A stretch of 64,000 nucleotides of DNA. Origin: Lepidostoma basale (taxonomy: Eukaryota; Arthropoda; Insecta; Trichoptera; Lepidostomatidae). This document shows positions 1 through 10,860 of this stretch, piece after piece. Positions within the stretch are counted from its first letter, which is position 1, and each line of letters begins with the position of its first letter. The notes below the pieces were generated by a model. That model had not been told where the DNA came from, made no database searches, and was given only the letters and a program-made list of their open reading frames with translations. The translations under genes were made by a program, and so were the position numbers. Location of the stretch: the NCBI GenBank assembly GCA_022606425.2, contig JAHDVF020000223.1:469501-533500 (forward strand), written 5' to 3'.

Positions 1-140
1 CGCAACCCATCACACCGCGTCTCCTGCGGGGCGATAAGAGAAGGATGGAGTGCCGCATCGGTTAAAGTGTGACAGTCCATTCCTTCTGCCTACCCTTTCG
101 TGGAGACGGCGTGATGGTTAATTAGTTTAGTTAGTTAGTT
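1..140. repeat. LINE-A 3' ends, inverted pair
   Basis: Bases 1-60 read on the minus strand, and 61-140 on the plus strand, both resemble the 3' end of the window's commonest LINE: a short coding end (YP-GETA-like), then a GGTTAGTTAG-type tail. The TTAG tail at about 120-138 is clear. The left piece may continue beyond the window. Confidence 0.6.
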
Positions 141-142
141 TT

Positions 143-297
143 TAAATGTCAGCCACGTGAGGATTAGTAGAAATTGATTTGTGTACAAGTTACTACTCGT
201 ATGTATTAACGTTGAGGAATCGATAGAAATATGTCAGGTAAGAACTGTGTTGGTCCATTGTTTCTCTATACCCTTTTGGAGAGACGGCACGTTGGTA
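143..297 (+). repeat. LINE-A 3' fragment
   Basis: It aligns by eye with the last 50 or so codons of LINE-A: AATGTC, CCACGTGAGGA, then TTGAGGAATCGA, AGAAATATGTCAGG and GGAGAGACGGCA. The reading frame is broken. It lies directly after another copy of the same 3' end. Confidence 0.6.
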
Positions 298-323
298 AGT
301 TTTTTTTCTTAGTTTGCAAATGT

Positions 324-466
324 TTGATAATGCCTTAGGAAGGTGAAACATACCATTCCCATAAAATATTATATAATAAAACTTCTAGAAACGAGACGTT
401 TTCATCCGTATTAATTATTTAAAGAATAATTATTTCATTATTTAAGAATCAATAAATATACCAATC
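324..466 (+). repeat. Group C foldback arm with hammerhead-like head
   Basis: It begins with TTGATAA, then a stem (TGCCTTAGGAAGG), TGAAACATACC and the usual group C tail (CATTCCCATAAAATATT, then CTTCTAGAAAC and GTTTTCAT). The cleavage triplet expected as GTC is ACC here and one stem pair is lost, so this copy is decayed. Confidence 0.6.
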
Positions 467-672
467 GCTAGAATCTACGCACATTTGGTATGTATTTGTA
501 GGTATTAATTATTTAATATGGAATTTTACATAATTATTTAAGAATCAATAAATATGCCAACCGTGAGAATTTACGGACATTTTGTATGTATTTATTGTTT
601 AATATGGAATTTTACACAATTATTTAAGTATCAATAAATATACCAACCATGACAATCTACGCACATTTTTGA
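409..672 (+). repeat. About 93-bp tandem repeat, ~2.8 units
   Basis: Three adjacent units share ATTAATTATTTAA, then ATTATTTAAGAATCAATAAA, then TACCAAC and TCTACGCACATTT. Unit starts are near 409, 503 and 595. The unit derives from the far tail of the group C element, which here has been multiplied in tandem. Units differ by scattered substitutions, so the array is not recent. Confidence 0.7.
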
Positions 673-1291
673 AAATAAATTAATGATGTATCTATAGTGG
701 GAATAATATTTTTTTATAATTAATTTTAATTCTGATTATAAAAAAATCTTTATTTTGCTAAAAATCGCAATTGATGGAATCACTTTTCAACTCAACATAA
801 AATGGTCATTTGATTAAATAATTTTCAATCTGCGTTCATTGATTAAGATTTGTCTTAACACATATTTCTATAGAGAAAATCTTGTTTCAAATTTGGGTAT
901 TTTCATATTCAATTTTTTTGTCCTTCAAATGTAATATACTTACCTTCATTAAAAATCGTTATTTTATGATTCATCTTCTTCTTATAGGTGCTACATACCG
1001 GTGGAGGACTTGGCCTTCTCCACAAAAGTTCTCCAATGGCTTCTGTACCTTACCTTTATCCAGATTTTAATAATTCTTGTAGGATCATCGTTTAATTATT
1101 TTACAAATTGTTCGTACATAAAAATCTTCGCATAATGCTGTTCAATTAATATGAGAACTTTAACTGTGTACATCGCTTTCTGCTAGTCAAAATTAATACT
1201 TACGTTTATGAAAAACAAGTTAGAAGTGGTTTATTCCTTGCTTCACCTCCTCTTGACCCTTCCTGGTAGCTGTCGAATCTGTAATGTAAGA
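673..1291. other. No gene seen
   Basis: AT-rich sequence with only short chance ORFs. No repeat family was recognised here. Confidence 0.5.
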
Positions 1292-1302
1292 TGTGTGTGT
1301 GT

Positions 1303-1371
<69 letters not shown>

Positions 1372-1372
1372 T
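1292..1372. repeat. (TG)n microsatellite
   Basis: About 80 bp of alternating T and G, interrupted three times by TAT. It creates Cys/Val and His/Thr shadow ORFs on the two strands, which are not genes. Confidence 0.97.
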
Positions 1373-1924
1373 CCAATTATTCTTAGCAGAAATTGTAATA
1401 GGAATGAGTATAAAACAGGAAAGCGTATTAAAAGCAAGTGAATTTTGGAATGATCTTTATTAATTTATATTTATAATATTTCAGAATTACATGTCGGAAA
1501 ATAACATCGACAATACGCACTTAAACACTATTACACAAATTTCTTCTAACAACATTAAAATACTTTAACATTCTTTAATTTAATGTGGGACTTATTTTTG
1601 ACAAAGTCAGTAACATGGATGGAGTATTAGGGAGTGGAGTATGATATATATATTTAAAAAAAAAACGTTTATGTACTACGCACGTATGAAGTTATACCGC
1701 CTTGGAGTAAAAAAACAAAAAAAGTTTTTAAAAAATTGTCCCGCGTGCTAATACTCTACGTTAGTAGAAATGAGGATAAAATAATAAAAGAAGGATATTA
1801 AATGCAAATCATATCAAATCAAATCAATCAAAGGTTAAGTAAATACACGCAAAAATAAGTATAATTTAAAAAATGTTTCTTACCTCAATTTTAAAGTTTT
1901 TAAATTTTGCGAAAAATATTCGAA
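1373..1924. other. No gene seen
   Basis: AT-rich. A stretch near 1660-1700 resembles the GAAGTTATAC end found in the 1925-2165 repeat family, but I could not delimit it. Confidence 0.4.
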
Positions 1925-2165
1925 ATAACCCCACTATAATGTGACAGTTCATTCATACTAATTTATACTTTATTCTTTATTTATGTCACTAACTTCAATC
2001 ATGCCTCATTTCATGACATTTTTCCACAATTCGTGAAATGTCTGGCCGTTATTTATCATTGATGATTTATTTATCAGTGATGTTATCGTGTCACACTTCC
2101 GTAACTCTTAATTTTACCCTCTACTAAACGCTCCAAAAGAAGTATAACTTCAAAAACGTAATTTG
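1925..2165 (-). repeat. Dispersed ~240-bp repeat (family R2)
   Basis: The reverse complement matches 35618-35830 and 48735-49380. Shared blocks are TACTTCTTTTGG, AGAGGGTAAAATT, TTACGGAAGT, AAATAACGGCC and CTCACGAATT. It has no ORF and no terminal inverted repeat that I can see, so its class is unknown. Confidence 0.6.
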
Positions 2166-2740
2166 GACCTATAGAAAAAAATCTAAAATTCATAATGACC
2201 AGATAAAAATTCATAAAAAAGGTCTAATCATATTAATTAAGAGAATTCATCAATTTCTAATTAATTGATATTATTAATTAAACATGATTCTTAAACAATT
2301 TATAAAATAATACAAAGTCAGTCATTTGAATTAAATAATAAACTTAATTATAGTCAAATGTAAAATTAACATCGTTTTAAATTTGGTTTTATAGAATAAC
2401 TTATTTCAAATTTAAATAATTAACATTTAAAAATTAATAAGCAGAATTTCAAAAAATAGTAAATGCACTTAAAATACAAACATATTCATAGTTTTGTGAC
2501 AAAATAATTAAACATTTAATTTTTACTATTTGATGGCAATAGTATCACAATGTAGAAATATTTATTTAATTGTAATTAATTAAAATTACTTTAAAGAAAA
2601 GTTTCATTTTTAAACCAAATATTTTATGGTCTTGAATTTATTTCCAGTCAGAAAATAAACCAAGACCTCAAGAGAATAGATACAGTGTGATATTAACTCT
2701 CAAAAACCTTTTTTTGTTACACTGTATTATTAAATATAAT
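2166..2740. other. No gene seen
   Basis: Very AT-rich, with no ORF of note and no recognised repeat. Confidence 0.5.
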
Positions 2741-2758
2741 TTTACAGGGTATTTTGAA

Positions 2759-2798
2759 ACCCCGAAGAAACTCCGTCGGGAGTGAAACCGGTTGGTGT
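2759..2798 (+). ncRNA. Group B hammerhead-like motif
   Basis: The box CCGAAGA (2762-2768) stands where CUGAAGA is expected. A perfect five-pair stem II (ACTCC 270-74 with GGAGT 79-83, last digits of position) has loop GTCG. GAAAC follows at 2784-2788, then loop CG and GTT. Stem I can form three pairs (ACC 2759-2761 with GGT 2794-2796). The U4 to C change may abolish cleavage. A conserved tail follows to about 2900 (CATCACAAATTAAA, then GTTTCG). Confidence 0.5.
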
Positions 2799-2900
2799 AA
2801 AGAATAAAGTGGTTAAAATACTAATTTAAAATTGTTAAGTTACATTTAATAATGTCACATCACAAATTAAATGTTTCGTACGAAATAGCTGTATTATTAG

Positions 2901-3682
2901 TATATCAGGTTCAGTTAATAAATCAAGTTATTTGGTAAATTAAATATGATGATAAGGACGCAGGATTTCGAAAAGACATGATAGACTACCACTTATTTTT
3001 CTATTGGCTTAAGTTACTAAACTTACATTATAGCGGATATTATATTTTTGAACAATGTGTAGACCAGAAATATTCTAACAGTGGATTATATATATATTTT
3101 TTATGATATATATTATATATGATTGTACCTATACATAAATATTATCTTTCAAAAATAGATGCTCATATGGAAATGAACGAGATTTCATTCAAATATAAAT
3201 ATATACATCAGATTAAAAATATATATATATATATAAATATATAATTTATTAGATGCAATCTCAAAATAGATCTCTGCTTATATCTCTATTCAGTCAAACT
3301 CTCATCACTCGCGAGCACTCGAGACCCAACCCCCCGAAAGGGAATAAGCAGATATTGTCGAGGCAAGCCCCCCCGCCCTCAATTATATTATTCCAAGTCT
3401 TCAGATCTTTTCACACAACACCGCAATTATTTATTTCGCCAAGTTCAATAATCAAATAGAAAGCGTATCGGAAGCATTGCCTTTTAAAATTCGTCATCTT
3501 CACATTTTTTCATCCAGTCTTTAAATTTATTTACAATCACAAATTAAATAATGAATATACCCCGCAGGTAAAAATATATATATTATAATATTTATGTTTT
3601 TATACTATTTCGATAATCATTTTAATGGCGTGATCCGCAAATAGATAAGATTTAAATTTTATTGAAAAATATTGACTAATTT
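2901..3682. other. No gene seen
   Basis: AT-rich, with TA-microsatellite-like patches near 3085-3125 and 3215-3245. A short C-rich patch at 3330-3385 has an ORF of 68 codons that resembles nothing known to me. Confidence 0.4.
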
Positions 3683-3910
3683 ATACGAATGAAAACATAT
3701 GTTTTCCAGAAGTTTTATTATAATTTATGGGAATGATATGTTTCGCATTTATCAGAGACATTATCACATGTAATACATGTATATTTGACAGTGCCTTATA
3801 AAGGCGAAACACGTTATTCTCATAAATTATAATAAAACAGACGTTTTCATTAATTTTAATTATTTAATATGGAGTTTTACATAATTGTTCTAGAAACAAT
3901 AAATACAAAA
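3683..3910. repeat. Group C foldback element, both arms
   Basis: The left arm (GAATGAAAAC, then CCAGAAGTTTTATTATAATT and GGGAATGATATGTTTCGC) is the inverted copy of the right arm (GGCGAAACACGTTATTCTC, then ATAATAAAACAGACGTTTTC). The centre lies near 3750. The right arm carries a decayed TTGACAG box at 3784-3790 before the stem and GAAAC (3806-3810). No protein is encoded. Confidence 0.7.
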
Positions 3911-4632
3911 ATTAACGTTTCAGTGGATTCCTTTTATTGTACTTAATAATCACTCGGTAGTTCCATCTCTTGTCATCTATACCCTGGAATAGAAATCCTT
4001 TCCCTACCGGGTAACGGGATGAGCTAATAAACTCTTAAAGTATAGATAAAATTCTACAAGATTTGCATGCATTAATATATTGTCTATATTGTCTACTAAT
4101 CTCCGAGATTTGGAGCGGCACCTCTAAATGTAATAATTTCAGATGAATGCCAAAATTTAATCTAATATAACTAAAAAAACAGGTTTTATCATGTCGCCAT
4201 AGAAATTAAACATAAAATAAAATTAACGATTATATTTTCTCACTTATTTTCGCTGAATCAGGTTAGTGGCGGCGTTGTACACGAATGGTTGGACGTCCAA
4301 AGATGCTGGAACAGTCGAAGAATGATTTTTCGGTATAGGCAACTGAAGAACAAGCGAAGCAGAAGAGTAGAAGATGGCTGCTAAAGGAGGACGGCTAGCG
4401 GCGTTTCCACGGCTGAGAGTCGAGGTATGAAGAGGGCAGACAACGGTCGTATCATCAGGTCATTCGAATCTTCATTACCTTAATCCGAAGCTTCCCCGAC
4501 CTTGGAACTGAAGTTTTGGTCAGGGCGAGGGCAGAGGAAGCAGCGGACGTGTGGACTCCTTGTTGAGAGATGGCCTCCCCGAACCCACTCTCATCGTGGC
4601 TAGCGGCCGCCAGCCCAGGACCCGGAGTAAGC
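3911..4632. other. No assigned gene; GC-richer 3' flank of the 102-residue ORF
   Basis: 3911-4260 is AT-rich and empty. From 4260 to 4632 the base composition rises. On the minus strand a second frame stays open through 4632-4455, directly below the 102-residue ORF, which suggests further coding sequence or 3' UTR of that gene. No polyadenylation site was settled. Confidence 0.4.
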
Positions 4633-4941
4633 CTAAACCAGCGAGCGATTTTGGCTCTTGGGCTCAACTGCGACATCAACAGTATCAACATCATCATTAG
4701 CACCCTCAGGGTAATCGTAAGAACCGTGGGAATCATCAAGACCACCATCAACATAATAATATTCACCGTCCGTATTATCAACACTTGCGACATTATTTAC
4801 TATTTTTTCCCGCCTATCTAATTGCTCTTGGCGAATATGTATCGCAAAGCGGACAAGAGACGCTAAGAATATTCCCAGCAGAATTAGACATATCAAAATT
4901 TGATTAAAGGTCCTCGGGGGACGGCACAATTTAAAAGGCAT
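4633..4941 (-). CDS. Small single-pass membrane protein, uncharacterised
   Basis: This 102-residue ORF starts at an ATG with A at -3. A short basic N-terminus (about residues 1-11) is followed by one strongly hydrophobic segment at about residues 13-36, then a charged segment (RQEQLDRREK) and a very acidic Asp/Tyr/Gly-rich tail. The layout fits a single-pass protein with a short N-terminal side. I do not recognise the family. The frame closes at 4633, but another frame stays open to 4455 with Ala/Ser-rich codons and ends near a GTAATG that could be a splice donor. A missed intron or a frameshift is therefore possible. Upstream, at 4950-5200, the sequence is GC-richer and could hold the promoter. 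Coding status is inferred from composition and the hydrophobic segment only. Confidence 0.5.
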   Translation of the reverse strand: MPFKLCRPPRTFNQILICLILLGIFLASLVRFAIHIRQEQLDRREKIVNNVASVDNTDGEYYYVDGGLDDSHGSYDYPEGANDDVDTVDVAVEPKSQNRSLV

Positions 4942-5290
4942 TTTGCAAGAAAACTTTGCAAAAAGTTTTACAACTTTAAATTATTTCGAGTTTGACAAAG
5001 TATTATTTTTGCTTCCGCGATTGGCGCAACAGGTTGTGAATCAGTTGTAAGCCGCCGAGGATGTTGACAATTTGAGGACGTTATGAGTACTGATGCAAGT
5101 GCAGCGGAAAGTAACCCCTTCTCCCCATCCCCCGCAGCTTGCCGATTAAATCACGAGATGGCGACTTGTTGCGGCGCCACCAACGTACGTAGGAACGGAA
5201 AGTGTTTACATTGTGCAAAAAATGTATTTCATAAATTTATTAATAAAACTATGTTTTTGTTGATAAATATTATTAGATTAATTATTTAAC
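4942..5290. other. Possible promoter region of the minus-strand membrane ORF
   Basis: Less AT-rich than its surroundings, with several CpGs and a plus-strand chance ORF (5083-5289). No TATA box placed well for the minus ORF was found. Promoter function is inference from position. Confidence 0.3.
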
Positions 5291-7289
5291 GTTTGTGAAA
5301 ATTAGGGGAAGAAGTTATGGACATGATGGCCTTTTAATTGCTTCACAATAAATGTAAATGAACCAGTACCTACCTTATATTGGAATAATATTTTTGAATT
5401 ATTGCAATTATTTAGAAACGTCAAATTTAGAGGTTATGTTTTTTTGTTTTGCTTATAAGATTATTTCCTTATTTGCAATGAATTCGTTTTTAATTAAGGG
5501 ACACAATAAATTAATTAAATTAAACATTACAATATGATAAAATATGATCGTTTAATTTAATGGTTGAAATGTGGGTTATTTAAATGCAATACCCATATAA
5601 GAAAACGGTTTAAAAATACAAGTGCTTTTTTAATTGCGATGGTAATGGTGTCAATATTTAGTTTTGATGGATAAAAAATCTAATTAGTAGTAATTAGTAT
5701 GCAACACTAACTTGTTTTTATTTAACAATTCATACTTACTATCGCCAATTATTAATTCTCTATTTTACGTTGAATGTATGTTGTATTTTGATTTTAGAAA
5801 AATGTCTGTACTGCTTTACAATTGATGTTTTAAAAATAATTTACTTTCGTTATTATAAATGTCAAATCTATATCAAAGTGTAAAAGGTGAATGAGTATAA
5901 TAAAAACAACATGATTTTAAATTCAATTTAATATATCGCATGGGAGTACACAACGCTTTGATACATGGGATGGTGAGGATAATATGGGATAGAAAGGAAT
6001 ACTGAATATCACGAAATCTTTGTGTTTTCTACATCACAATGCTTTTACAGCGAAAACAAAGTTTTCTGTTGCCCAACTTTTACTAAAAATACTTACCAAT
6101 CACTTGTAATATTTTATAATCTCTTTTTAAGTGATTTCAGGACAATGCTAGAAAACATGGAAATTAAAAAAACGCGTTATTGGGGATAAATTTACTGAGT
6201 ATTTATTTTTTCATTCGCACAATAAGGAAACTGCAAATCACACAATTAAAATGCAATTTTATTTAAACTATCAGAAATAAATATAAATGTTTAACTGTTT
6301 TGTTGTGTTTTAAATTTCCGTAAACAAAATTACATATTGAGAGATTTCTTAAACAATAAAATTATAAAGGTAATATCAGAAACTATACATCTTAAAGTCA
6401 CGTGTTGAATGTCAGTTTTTATTTTTATTTTACAGACAAACAAGAATATGCATATTGAAAGAACATGTTTTTTTCAAACAAATATGTATAACTTAACATT
6501 ATATTATATTTTCTAGTTCTAAACATCTGAATTCCTGTTGTACAGGTATATTTTAACGACTCTAAGCAAATTTTATAATATTATTATAGGAAATACATAA
6601 ATAGATTTTAACAAAAATGCTAAAAGTTTAAATAATTTATAGTAAAAATTACAATGGAAAAATAATAGAAGAGAGAAGTACATAATCACCATTAATGTCT
6701 TTAATATTCTACATACCTAGCCGTAATTATTCAATACCAACCCTAAGATTTCTGGCACGTAAATCAGTACATGTTGGCGGAGTTGCCAATCAGAAGAGTA
6801 ATTCTCTCTAATCTTTCGACTTTCGTTAAATAAATAACGCTAACTAAACCCAGCCCCTATAACATCTACAAAAAAGATTAATAACAATCTAAAGAACCAA
6901 ACACTTTCAAGACTAAACTTCTCATGGTTCTGAAACTAATTTTGATTTAAGCACGTTTTTTCGATTCTGCGAAGACTAGAATAAGAGATATGTTGAGTTA
7001 TGAAATGTGAAATATCCTGATTTCTTTCTCTTGAGTATACATTTTTGAACATTTAAATTTTTATACGAATTAGAACAAAATAGACAACTTAACAATTATA
7101 ATACCTTAAATAATACCAGGATAGACATCTCAGAACATATATACATTTAAATTTAAAAACACAAGTTCTAAATTAATTTATTGTAAATTTAAGTTATCAG
7201 ATTTAGGTGATATAGTGAATATTTTAATACTTTTTATGAAAAACCAAATTCCAATTTGTCGTTAATTTTTACTCAAGAGGTTTCTAATT
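5291..7289. other. No gene seen
   Basis: About 2 kb of very AT-rich sequence without long ORFs. I recognised no transposon remnant in it. It separates the small membrane ORF from the end of NOS1AP. Confidence 0.5.
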
Positions 7290-7953
7290 CGTTTATTTAT
7301 TTATTAAACACATTATAAATACATTTCCATCCTTATTTCGAACATCCTACAGTTTTTGTACATCCCTTCGTGTATGTTATTAATCCACGAAAAGAAACCT
7401 CCTTCCGACATATACAATATTACAGACCTTACTGCAATGTCGTGTACTTACAGAGTAGTAAATAAATACCTACGATCATAAACTAATTTAAACACACCAT
7501 TAATATTACAATAAATTATTCTGCGGTTCCTGGGAATGTATAATCAATAAAATTAGTTTTTTTAAACTCAAATATGAAATAGAGATAGGCCAGACTATTA
7601 CCTAGAAGAAAAACGTTTTCTTGCAAATATAACTCTAATCTGATTATATTATAGGCGCTCGAGGGCGCTTCTGAAATATTTATCAAGGTGGGTAACCCTC
7701 TAATAGATGATAACGACTTACGGGTTTGAAGATACTTCATGGTAACATAACTACATTTCGAAAGTGGGAGAAAACAGTAAAAGGGGAGATAAATATTAAA
7801 GTAAGATATAGATAGAGCTAAGTACGCGTGGATTAGGTCTTATTTGGAGGGGATATGTTTGACTCGTATTATCCCGAGAAACCTCCGCAGTCGGCCGGTC
7901 GAGGAGGAGCGGCGGGCGCTCTCCGGGGGGTCGGGTCAGGGGTCGGCGTCTCG
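7290..7953 (-). other. NOS1AP: Candidate 3' UTR of NOS1AP
   Basis: The sequence directly after the NOS1AP stop codon. The first clear minus-strand AATAAA signals (TTTATT on the plus strand) lie near 7290-7303, which would give a 3' UTR of about 650 bases. The true end was not determined. Confidence 0.35.
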
Positions 7954-8823
7954 TCATTTGGTCGTATGGCGGCCCCACTGGTCGCGCACCTGCGCCATCA
8001 GCACGTTCTTGTTAGGCACGCGCTCGCTGGTCGTGCGCGTGATGATGGGCTGCGGGCTCTTCTTCGTGGGGACCACGATGCGCACTCGCCCCTCTTCGTC
8101 CAGCGTGGTGATGGTGCCGATCTGCGATAGTGGGCGGATGAACTGGCAGTCGTCGCGTGCCCCGGAAGCAGCCTCCTCTTGCAGAGCCGGACTGTCCATG
8201 AAAGAGCGAGAAAGTCGCATATCTGAGGCTCGCGGCATGCTAGGTGACTGCTGAGCTGAGGCGGGCCCGAAGAGGTGATCAGGGGATGGTCCCAGGGTTC
8301 CATGTCGCTGCTGCAGAGGGGAACTCTGGCCCGAGTACAGATTCAGTCGACTAAAAGCCTGCTGTTGAAGCTGCGAGTTCATCTGCTGCTGGACGTGCTG
8401 CTGCGGAAGTTGCCCGTTCGGCTGTTGGTTAACCAGATCGATGAGGAAATCCGTGAGGTCATTGGCATTCTGCTGATCCAGATAAGCGGCCGCGGACGTG
8501 AGCGAGTTGAGGTTGTTGTACCGCCTGGCCAACGGCGACACGGAGGGCTCCGCCGCGTAGGGGGAATACTGTCCATACGCGGGGAAGGCGCCGGGCGACT
8601 CGGCGCTGGCGCTGGCCACCGAGGAGTTGTTGTTGCTCTCGAAGGCGGCCTCTCGGGGTGAGCGCGGCACGAGCAGCGAGGGCGACAGGGGCGGCAGCAG
8701 CGCCGCCACGGAGTCCAGCAGGCCGCGGTTGTCCAGCACCAGCGGGGCGGGCGCGTGCAGCAGGCGGCTGCCGCGCTCCCCGCCCTTGCCCGACAGCTCC
8801 AGGGCCTCTCTGAAGCTCCGTGG
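7954..8823 (-). CDS. NOS1AP: NOS1AP (CAPON) last coding exon
   Basis: Adaptor protein family; in mammals it links neuronal nitric oxide synthase and other partners through an N-terminal PTB domain and a C-terminal PDZ ligand. This exon encodes 289 residues. It opens in phase 0 after a splice acceptor (TATATGCAG, then CCACGGAGC). It is Ser/Pro-rich, with a Gln-rich stretch in the middle (NQQPNGQLPQQHVQQQ) and a conserved-looking end around QIGTITTLDEEGRVRIVVP. The protein ends in GRHTTK, so this isoform has no classical C-terminal PDZ ligand, unlike mammalian NOS1AP. The exon is much more GC-rich than the flanking introns. The family assignment rests on linkage and matching phases with the PTB exon at 48463-48640. 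Confidence 0.85.
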   Translation of the reverse strand, partial: PRSFREALELSGKGGERGSRLLHAPAPLVLDNRGLLDSVAALLPPLSPSLLVPRSPREAAFESNNNSSVASASAESPGAFPAYGQYSPYAAEPSVSPLARRYNNLNSLTSAAAYLDQQNANDLTDFLIDLVNQQPNGQLPQQHVQQQMNSQLQQQAFSRLNLYSGQSSPLQQRHGTLGPSPDHLFGPASAQQSPSMPRASDMRLSRSFMDSPALQEEAASGARDDCQFIRPLSQIGTITTLDEEGRVRIVVPTKKSPQPIITRTTSERVPNKNVLMAQVRDQWGRHTTK

Positions 8824-9640
8824 CTGCATATAGTTAACTCTTTATATCAATAGCTAATATTTTTGCATTGATTATGCATGAAAGACTAATTTTCACGATT
8901 TTGATTATTTACACATCTTTCGAATAAAATATATTTCAAATACAAATAAATATTATTGAAAATATTTACGATCTCTAATTTATTAAGCTCTTTGATAAAG
9001 AGGCATTATAAAAAATGTTTTAATATTAAAAAAACACTGTCATCATACGTCTCAAAAATTTTTTTTTTGAGATTGTCGCGACAGCTGTTTCGCCAATCTA
9101 TGTTGTTCTTAGCCCCTGATGATGCTAACATGGGTTGGCAAATCAGCTGAGAAGAAAATATCATAAAAATAAGAAGTGATACGTATTTCAAATATTTCAT
9201 AATGTATCATAGAATATCGGTCAAAACAACGGATTGTAAAACTATATATTTATAAGAAAAAGTTTTATAAAAATGTGTAAAGAAACTATTTTTAAAATAT
9301 ATATATATAATTGTAACAAAACTCTATAAACACATAAAACATTGGCTAAAAAGCATGCATTATTTTAACATGCCATACAATGATGATGAAATACTTATGG
9401 CCTATTTGAACATATGAACATATCAAACATGCCGACGTGATACAAAGATTCATAAAAAATTAATCCCTCTTTACAAAAGAGAACAAATTTTAATTACTAG
9501 AGAGAGATATATTGCTAATAAAATTTAATTTGTCAGTAATTTTTTTGTTTATATCTACTAATTAAAGCATATATTATATGATGTATTTCTATTACATAAT
9601 ACATAAAAGATTTATTGCTTTAAATAACAACTACAACAGA

Positions 9641-10592
9641 AAACAATCACGCCGTTTTCCCGCAGGGGTAGGTAGAGAGAATTGACTACCACACTACTCT
9701 ATACTGACATACCTCTCTAGCTTCCTCCACATTCATACAGAGAGTCATACTCGCACGTTGATTCTTCCGGCTTCTAACATGACCAATCTTTCAAATTTGT
9801 TAATTTGACATATACTTTTTTAACCAATCTTTCTTCACCCATGCGCTCCACATGTCCGAACCAACGCAGCGATCCTTTCATAATATTGTTCATAATACCT
9901 TCTTTCGCTTTACATTCCTTTCTAATATCAGCATTTGAGATTCGGTCGTACATCGTTCTACTACACATACGTTTTAGGGACCTTATCTCTACCGCATTTA
10001 TTCTGCTCTCATCTTTCTTCTGCCAGTTCCATGCTTCGCTTCCATACATAGGACCAGAACTCCATTAGGTCCAGGGTTGGGACCAGAACTCCATTGTGTA
10101 CGGCCATTTTCGTTTTCATTGATAAATTATTGTTTTCAATAACTTTTCTTAAAGCTCCATTTTATTTGTTACCCGCACCAACCCTTCTTTCAACGTCACT
10201 ATCCGTTCAGCCATCCGCTGTGAACATGCTACCTACACAAATTCCCTCACCTGTTCCAAGTTCTCTTCATTTTCACTTATATTACAAACTGTCATTTGCT
10301 CTTCCCTTGCAAAAACTAACACCTTTAACTTTCCGACATTCATCATTAAATTGTTTGACTTGCATACCTCATTCATTCTCGACACCAAGACTTGTAATTC
10401 GTCCGCACTTTCCGCAACGAGAACGGCATCGTCCGCGTAAAGCAGACAATTTACAGACAAATCACTCATCTTAGCATCAGCAATATACCTTAAGTTCTTT
10501 CATACACTTGTCCATATACAGATTGAACAACCATTATAACATCACGCAGACCTGCTTTACACCCTTTGTAATATCAAACCATTTACTCTAAC
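9641..10592 (-). mobile_element. LINE-A fragment with reverse transcriptase palm
   Basis: This is the longest LINE-A piece in the window. Read on the minus strand it gives a degraded QGC...WLFNLYMDKC motif near 10560-10500, an intact palm motif LLYADDAVLV near 10440, the connection region, and the C-terminal block (MYGSEAWNWQKKDESRIN to LRWFGHVERM) to about 9774. It ends at the 3' terminus near 9645. Several stops and frameshifts inactivate it. LINE-A is a non-LTR retrotransposon of the RTE type by overall resemblance; the clade call is tentative. Confidence 0.8.
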
Positions 10593-10734
10593 TTATTACG
10601 GAATTTAGTAATCATCAAAAGATTATTTGTTAAATTTAAGTCTTGCTTGATATAAAATCATATATTTCAAATGTTACTTAAAATAACATCACATAAAATA
10701 TTTAATATTTAATATAGTGTGAACTATTTAATAT

Positions 10735-10860
10735 TTATGAAAAAACTGTTTTCTAGAAGTTTTATTATAGTGGGTATTAACTGGAAATGACCAGCTTCTA
10801 ATATTTGATAAAATATTATATTTTTTTTAGAAAAGAGATATTTTCATAAATATAATAGTA
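10735..10860. repeat. Decayed group C foldback
   Basis: AAAACTGTTTTCTAGAAG, then TTTTATTATA and a central TATTTGATAA, with a poor right arm (AGAAAAGAGATATTTTCAT). It matches the group C consensus over short blocks only. Confidence 0.5.

Noticed and set aside
1208..1441. ORFs on both strands rich in Cys/Val or His/Thr
   Set aside because: They are translations of the (TG)n microsatellite.
7844..8833. Several long ORFs on the plus strand and in other minus frames
   Set aside because: Shadows of the GC-rich NOS1AP last exon; the correct frame is fixed by the acceptor, its phase and the Gln-rich protein.
9114..9155. CTGATGATG followed by a seven-pair hairpin, as a hammerhead
   Set aside because: No GAAA box follows the hairpin; AATC is in its place, so the core is absent.
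9006..9200. 64-residue minus ORF with a signal-peptide-like start
   Set aside because: Most of it lies in a retroelement end (GGCGAAACAGCTGTCGCG); the hydrophobic start is AT-rich chance.
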